From: Firmicutes bacterium UBA2296
Lineage (GTDB): Bacteria; Bacillota; UBA994
Length of the DNA stretch: 10,468 nucleotides
NCBI GenBank assembly: GCA_002345475.1
Contig: DDWC01000163.1
Span: 1-10,468 of the forward strand
Direction of reading: 5' to 3'
Position 1 is the stretch's first letter; every line of letters starts with the position of its first letter. The notes under the pieces were generated by a model. The model did no database searches. It saw nothing but the letters and a program-made list of their open reading frames with translations, and was not told the DNA's origin. The translations under genes and the position numbers were made by a program. Shown here piece after piece: positions 6,648 to 10,468 of the stretch.

Positions 6648-6656
6648 TAGTATACT
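6647..6656 (+). promoter_or_regulatory. candidate -10 / ATAGTATA motif ahead of rfbF
   Basis: TATACT (6651-6656) resembles a sigma-A -10 and sits inside the palindrome AGTATACT (6649-6656), just after the mocR stop. No -35 is found at 16-18 bp; TTGTCC (6624-6629) is 21 bp away, which is too far. The 8-mer ATAGTATA (6647-6654) also occurs on the minus strand in the divergent control region (5177-5184), so both flanks of mocR share it. It is either a shared operator or simply two similar -10 regions. The sugar operon might also be read through from mocR, since no terminator is seen in the 49-bp gap. Confidence 0.3.
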
Positions 6657-6696
6657 CTAGAAGAGAACATAGCCTGACGCGAAGGAGCGATGCGCC

Positions 6697-7473
6697 ATGA
6701 AGGTTGTCATACTGGCCGGCGGGTTCGGCACCCGTCTCGGCGAAGAGACCCACCTGGTACCAAAACCCATGATTGAGATAGGCGAAAGGCCCATGCTTTG
6801 GCACATCATGAAGTACTACACATCCTTTGGTTTCAACGATTTCATAATCTGCTGCGGATACAAGCAGTACGTTATCAAGGAATTCTTCCATGACTATTAC
6901 CTGCATACCTCTGACGTCACCTTTGACTTCACCGGTGAAAGCCGCATGACCGTGCACAATTCGGCCACCGAGCCCTGGCGGGTCACCCTGGTAGACACCG
7001 GACTTAACACTATGACCGGGGGCCGCATTAAGCGGATACAGAGCCATCTCGGAGACGAACCCTTCATGCTAACTTATGGCGACGGCGTGGCCGACGTGGA
7101 CCTTAAAGCCTTAGCAGACTTCCACCTCTCCCACGGCCGCATCGCCACCATCACTGCCATTCAACCGGGCGGGCGCTTCGGCATTCTGGATATCGATCAG
7201 ACCGACGGCATCAGAAGCTTCAAGGAGAAACCCCGGGAAGAAGGCGGCTGGATCAACGGCGGCTTTATGGTGCTTAACAAGGATATCTTCGATTACATCG
7301 GCGGCGACAACACCATCTTTGAGCAGGAGCCCCTGGAGGGCGTGGCTGGGGACGGTCAACTCAAGGCCTATCGGCACTTTGGCTTCTGGCAGTGCATGGA
7401 CACCATGCGCGACAAACAACTCCTGGAGCGTCTGTGGCGAGACGGCCAGGCTCCCTGGAAGGTGTGGCAATAA
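6697..7473 (+). CDS. rfbF: glucose-1-phosphate cytidylyltransferase, 258 aa
   Basis: Joins CTP and alpha-D-glucose 1-phosphate to give CDP-glucose and pyrophosphate, the first step to CDP-linked deoxysugars, in the cytoplasm. The nucleotidyltransferase signature LAGGFGTRL spans residues 6-14 and is followed by K23-P24-M25 of the PKPM motif. WHIMKYY, ICCGYKQYVIKEFF, EPWRVTLVDTG and TMTGGR are typical of the RfbF branch and separate it from RmlA and GalU. D129 in YGDG is the expected metal ligand and E177-K178-P179 the sugar-side EKP motif. The length matches the family (about 257). The ATG follows AAGGAG (6682-6687) at 9 nt; an ATG at 6690 is out of frame. It is first in an operon with rfbG, whose start overlaps this stop by 1 nt. 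Confidence 0.96.
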   Translation: MKVVILAGGFGTRLGEETHLVPKPMIEIGERPMLWHIMKYYTSFGFNDFIICCGYKQYVIKEFFHDYYLHTSDVTFDFTGESRMTVHNSATEPWRVTLVDTGLNTMTGGRIKRIQSHLGDEPFMLTYGDGVADVDLKALADFHLSHGRIATITAIQPGGRFGILDIDQTDGIRSFKEKPREEGGWINGGFMVLNKDIFDYIGGDNTIFEQEPLEGVAGDGQLKAYRHFGFWQCMDTMRDKQLLERLWRDGQAPWKVWQ

Positions 7474-8525
7474 TGAACGAACTACTGGAATTCTACCGAG
7501 GCAAGCGGGTTCTTATAACCGGGCACACCAGCTTCAAGGGCGCCTGGCTGTGCAAGATGCTCAACCTCGCTGGGGCTAAGGTAACGGGTTACTCCCTTAA
7601 TCGACCTACCGACCCCAACCTTTTTGAGCTGTCCGGCGTTGCCGATCTGGTCACTGCGGTGGGCGGCGATGTCAGAGATCTTGCAGCCCTGCGAGCGGCT
7701 TTTCAGTTGGCCCAGCCTGAGTTTGCTTTTCATCTGGCTGCGCAACCAATCGTGCGTCTCTCCTACCAGGAGCCACACCAGACCTTTGAAACGAATGTCA
7801 TGGGCACCGTCAATTTCCTGGAATGCTTGCGCACTGTTCCCGGGGTCAAATCTGCTGTGAACATCACCACGGACAAGGTCTACGAAAACCTGGAGTGGGA
7901 GTGGCCCTACCGGGAAAACGACCGCCTGATGGGCCTGGACCCCTACTCCAACAGCAAGTCCTGCTCCGAACTGGTCACCTACAGCTACAGGAAATCCTTT
8001 TTTGCCGACGGCAAGGTGGCTGTGTCCACAGGGCGCTCCGGCAACGTCATTGGCGGTGGAGACTTTGGCAGGGACCGCATCATTCCCGACTGTGTGCGCG
8101 CCGCCGAACGGGGGCAGCCCATAATTGTGCGAAACCCCCACTCCATAAGACCTTACCAGCATGTGCTGGAACCGCTTTCCGCTTACCTGACCATCGCCCG
8201 GGCGCAATATCTGGACCATGCCCTCGCTGGGAGCTACAATGTCGGCCCCGCCGATGAAGACTGCGTGACCACGGGTGCCCTGGTAGACATGTTCTGCAAT
8301 GCCTGGGACGAAGGACTTACCTGGATTAACCAGCACGACGGCGGACCCCATGAGGCCAGCTTCCTCAAACTCGATTGTTCCCGCATCAGGCAAACCCTGG
8401 GCTGGCGATCGCGCTGGCATGTGGGAGACGCGGTTTCGGCCACGGTGGAATGGACTAAGGCCTACCTGGCCGGGGAGGATGTCGGCCAAGTGATGGAACA
8501 ACAGATCCGGCACTATTTTGCCTGA
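7473..8525 (+). CDS. rfbG: CDP-glucose 4,6-dehydratase, 350 aa
   Basis: Converts CDP-D-glucose to CDP-4-keto-6-deoxy-D-glucose through a bound NAD. It is an extended short-chain dehydrogenase. The N-terminal NAD motif is GHTSFKGAWL at residues 17-26 (family form GHTGFKGSWL). The active site shows T133-D134-K135 in TTDKVYEN and Y158-x3-K162 in DPYSNSK. RSGNVIGGGDF, DRIIPD and RPYQHVLEPL are family hallmarks. The start is ATG at 7473-7475, sharing one base with the rfbF TAA (a TAATG junction). The open frame extends 27 codons further upstream, but those residues lie over rfbF and are unlike the family. Translational coupling to rfbF is expected. The product feeds CDP-dideoxyhexose or CDP-6-deoxyhexose synthesis, and the next enzyme of that route is not in the window. 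Confidence 0.96.
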   Translation: MNELLEFYRGKRVLITGHTSFKGAWLCKMLNLAGAKVTGYSLNRPTDPNLFELSGVADLVTAVGGDVRDLAALRAAFQLAQPEFAFHLAAQPIVRLSYQEPHQTFETNVMGTVNFLECLRTVPGVKSAVNITTDKVYENLEWEWPYRENDRLMGLDPYSNSKSCSELVTYSYRKSFFADGKVAVSTGRSGNVIGGGDFGRDRIIPDCVRAAERGQPIIVRNPHSIRPYQHVLEPLSAYLTIARAQYLDHALAGSYNVGPADEDCVTTGALVDMFCNAWDEGLTWINQHDGGPHEASFLKLDCSRIRQTLGWRSRWHVGDAVSATVEWTKAYLAGEDVGQVMEQQIRHYFA

Positions 8526-8538
8526 AGGAGGCCCGTCT

Positions 8539-9414
8539 TTGCGTCACGCCTACATGATCATGGCGCACGACAACTTCTATAACCTCGAGAAGCTTCTGCG
8601 CCTGCTGGATCAGCCAAATAACGACATCTATCTGCATATCAATCAAAGCGTGCCGGACTTTGACCAGGATTTCTGGGCCGGCCTGCTCAAGAGCGCCACC
8701 ATGTCCTTTGCAGAGAGGGTCAGGGTATTCCCCTATACTTACACCCAGGTCGAAGGCATCGTCAGCCTGCTGCGGGCCGCGACCAAGACCACGCACGACT
8801 ACTACCACATGCTATCCGGAGCCGACCTGCCCATTAAGCCCCTGCGGGAGATTGACGCCTTCTTTGCGGCGCACCGGGGCCAGGAGTTCGTCGGTTTTTC
8901 CAGTTTCTTTCCTCCGGACATGGTGGAGCAAAGACACATACTGCAGAACTACTATAAACACCGCAATCTGGCCTTGGCGCGCTCCGCCAGACTGGCCAAT
9001 CGTCTGGGTCTGGTTGCGCAGAAACTGCTTGGGATAAATCGCATGGCCGGATTCGCCGGCACTGTGAAAAAGGGCTGGGACTGGTTCAGCATTACTCATG
9101 AGGCTGCCCTGCACCTGCTGGCAGGCGAGCCGTCCTTTCGCCGCAGTTTCTTTGGCAGTTACTGTCCTTCGGAATTCTTCGTACAGACTATCCTTTACAA
9201 CTCGCCCTTTAGGGATCACATTTACTCTCTGGAGCATCCCGCGGCTGCCACCCGGCGGTACATAGACTGGGAACGCGGTCAGCCTTATGTCTTTCGTCTG
9301 GACGACCTCGACTCTCTCCGCGCATCGCCTCTGCTTTTCGCCCGCAAGTTTATGGAGACCGTCGACAAAGAGATTATCGATGCCGTATACCATATGGTGA
9401 CACAGGAGGATTGA
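8539..9414 (+). CDS. GT14-type glycosyltransferase (core-2/I-branching family), 291 aa
   Basis: A predicted inverting glycosyltransferase of the beta-1,6-N-acetylglucosaminyltransferase-like family (GT14), adding a sugar to a surface glycan at the cytoplasmic face. The N-terminal AYMIMAHDNFYNLEKLL and DIYLHINQ match the family's opening strands. SGADLPIKP (from S93) is its hallmark motif. E212 in CPSEFFVQT aligns with the catalytic glutamate of animal core-2 GnT (SPDE motif). The C-terminal IDWERGQPYVFRLDDLDSL and LFARKFMETVD are also typical. No membrane segment is seen. The start is TTG at 8539, with AGGAGG (8526-8531) 7 nt upstream, giving MRHAYMIMAH as in relatives; a TTG at 8518 inside rfbG lacks a ribosome binding site. 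It lies 13 bp after rfbG and 2 bp before the next gene. The donor and acceptor are not readable; GlcNAc or xylose transfer is possible. Confidence 0.9.
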   Translation: MRHAYMIMAHDNFYNLEKLLRLLDQPNNDIYLHINQSVPDFDQDFWAGLLKSATMSFAERVRVFPYTYTQVEGIVSLLRAATKTTHDYYHMLSGADLPIKPLREIDAFFAAHRGQEFVGFSSFFPPDMVEQRHILQNYYKHRNLALARSARLANRLGLVAQKLLGINRMAGFAGTVKKGWDWFSITHEAALHLLAGEPSFRRSFFGSYCPSEFFVQTILYNSPFRDHIYSLEHPAAATRRYIDWERGQPYVFRLDDLDSLRASPLLFARKFMETVDKEIIDAVYHMVTQED

Positions 9415-9416
9415 CC

Positions 9417-10468
9417 TTGCTTAAGAGAACCGTCGCGTCGGCGCTGCTCCTCGCCGTTTTGCTCAGCGCGGGATACGTGCTGACGATGCGCCCCGGCATC
9501 GAGGCAGGGAATCGTGCCATCTCCCTGGTTATGGACGGACCAGACATCCTGGAACACTCCGCCATGCTTGAGGTAGAGCCGGCTGAATACTTGCTGGCCC
9601 TGCGCGAAGCCGGGTTGTTTGCTGTACTGGTGCCCTATGACGACGCCCACCTGCGCGATCTGGTTACCCAAAGCGGGTTAGCCATCGTGCTTCTATTCGG
9701 CGGCGAAATGCTCCCTGCAGACTCTATGGCTTACGACACGTCGGACGCCGTGGCGGTATGCTTCCCCGATACGGACACCCCCATAGAGTTTGTCCTATGG
9801 CCTGACCTTGACGGCAAGGTTGTTCTTTTGCTGGGCGACAGTGCGACCTTCCGCGGGTACATGCCCTCCCCCGCCCAGACCCTGGTGATCGATCGCGGGC
9901 TCCCGGCAGTGCGCACTTTCCGCATCTCACGTCGCGAGACCGATGCGCCCCACATCAACCCGCTCAGTATGACTTACCGTTGGCAGATGAGTATTCGCGA
10001 GTTTAACACCAAAGCCTTTCTGGCCCGACCCTTCTACGACTTAAGTATGGAACAGAATGCGGACTACATCCGAGGCGTAGTTAAGGCCCTAGCCGCTGAC
10101 GGTTACAGCGTGGGCCTGGCCGAGCCGCTGGCTGACTTCTACCCCGGACGGCTGCCTGTAGCCCTGCTGACTCTTGGAGTTGGCGCTATTGTAGTCCTGC
10201 TGGCAGCCATGCTCGGTCTGCCATCGGCGCTAGTTCTCTTAGGTACGAGTGCCGTTTTGCTCGTAACGCTGCTTTCTCTCGTGCCGATGTTTAGCCTGGC
10301 AACCCGTCTGGCTACTGCTCTGGCCGGAGCTATTTCCGCCAGTACGGTGGGAATCATCTGGGCGGCGGGCAAGGCCGGCCACAAGAGACGCTGGTGGCTG
10401 GTTTTCTGCATCACCAATGCCATGACCATTGTCTCAGCACTCATCACCGCGGCGTTACTCAGCAACAC
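9417..10468 (+). CDS. DUF5693-like membrane protein, 5' part only (350 codons)
   Basis: The frame is open from the TTG at 9417 to the window end, so the C-terminus is missing. Residues about 5-23 form an N-terminal membrane anchor. About 220 predicted extracytoplasmic residues follow, opening with RPGIEAGNRAISLVMD and YLLALREAGLFAVLVP, which resemble the DUF5693 start as I recall it; VRTFRISRR and FNTKAFLARPF echo later conserved blocks. At least four membrane helices follow, at about 247-267, 268-292, 293-318 and 324-348. The soluble part seems shorter than the roughly 300 residues I remember for the family. The start choice rests on AGGAGG (9404-9409) 7 nt upstream; the TTG at 9411 is too close. 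DUF5693 genes are, to my recollection, often next to csaB (polysaccharide pyruvyl transferase). The function is unknown; the context suggests envelope polysaccharide export or modification. Confidence 0.75.
   Translation, partial: MLKRTVASALLLAVLLSAGYVLTMRPGIEAGNRAISLVMDGPDILEHSAMLEVEPAEYLLALREAGLFAVLVPYDDAHLRDLVTQSGLAIVLLFGGEMLPADSMAYDTSDAVAVCFPDTDTPIEFVLWPDLDGKVVLLLGDSATFRGYMPSPAQTLVIDRGLPAVRTFRISRRETDAPHINPLSMTYRWQMSIREFNTKAFLARPFYDLSMEQNADYIRGVVKALAADGYSVGLAEPLADFYPGRLPVALLTLGVGAIVVLLAAMLGLPSALVLLGTSAVLLVTLLSLVPMFSLATRLATALAGAISASTVGIIWAAGKAGHKRRWWLVFCITNAMTIVSALITAALLSN

Noticed and set aside
7392..7472. 27-codon N-terminal extension of rfbG
   Set aside because: It lies inside rfbF, lacks a ribosome binding site, and the family begins at MNELLEFYRGKR-like sequence.
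7482..8513. 343-codon open frame opposite rfbG
   Set aside because: rfbG on the plus strand has all catalytic motifs over the same bases. The antisense frame has no family features and reflects codon bias at moderately high GC.
8518..8538. TTG start 21 nt upstream for the GT14 gene
   Set aside because: It has no ribosome binding site, while the TTG at 8539 has AGGAGG at 7 nt and gives the family-typical MRHAY start.

Overview
The window reads as a Gram-positive, Clostridia-type Firmicute of moderately high GC (estimated mid-50s percent by eye, not computed), most like the Peptococcaceae / Desulfotomaculum-Thermincola group. The reasons are strong AGGAGG-type ribosome binding sites about 7 nt from the start, frequent TTG and GTG starts, a DUF5693-type membrane protein, and a MocR-type regulator next to cell-envelope sugar genes. 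Genus-level placement is inference. Almost all of the window is coding and no gene-free stretch exceeds 300 bp.

Left half (about 1-5121) is signal transduction. A small helical protein of unknown function (82-624, minus) is divergent from a large soluble four-PAS histidine kinase (722-3175, plus). The kinase is convergent with, and overlaps by 20 bp, a two-gene minus-strand operon. That operon encodes a response regulator with a receiver, an uncharacterised helical linker, a winged helix and a BTAD domain (3580-5121), followed by a single-domain receiver (3156-3566). The simplest model is one cytoplasmic sensor kinase feeding two receivers, only one of which has a DNA-binding output. A terminator-like hairpin inside the kinase gene, oriented for the minus strand, suggests that the regulator transcript may run on as antisense to the kinase.

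The centre (5122-5279) is a 158-bp divergent control region with overlapping candidate -10 elements and a 7-bp direct repeat at 11-bp period. It drives the BTAD regulator leftwards and a MocR-type (GntR-aminotransferase fusion) regulator rightwards (5280-6647).

The right half (6697 to the end) is a tight plus-strand envelope-sugar operon. It holds rfbF (glucose-1-phosphate cytidylyltransferase), rfbG (CDP-glucose 4,6-dehydratase, start overlapping the rfbF stop by 1 nt), a GT14 / core-2/I-branching-type glycosyltransferase (TTG start) and the first 350 codons of a DUF5693-like membrane protein (TTG start, cut by the window edge). RfbF and RfbG together make CDP-4-keto-6-deoxy-D-glucose, the precursor of CDP-linked 6-deoxy or 3,6-dideoxy sugars. 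The usual next enzyme (RfbH) is not in the window. The likely product is a surface or secondary cell wall polysaccharide.

No CRISPR array, tRNA, rRNA, complete insertion sequence or phage module was seen. The least explained items are the receiver-linker-BTAD regulator, the antisense terminator, the exact 126-codon tandem PAS duplication, the degenerate heptamer array at the left edge and the unknown 82-624 gene.
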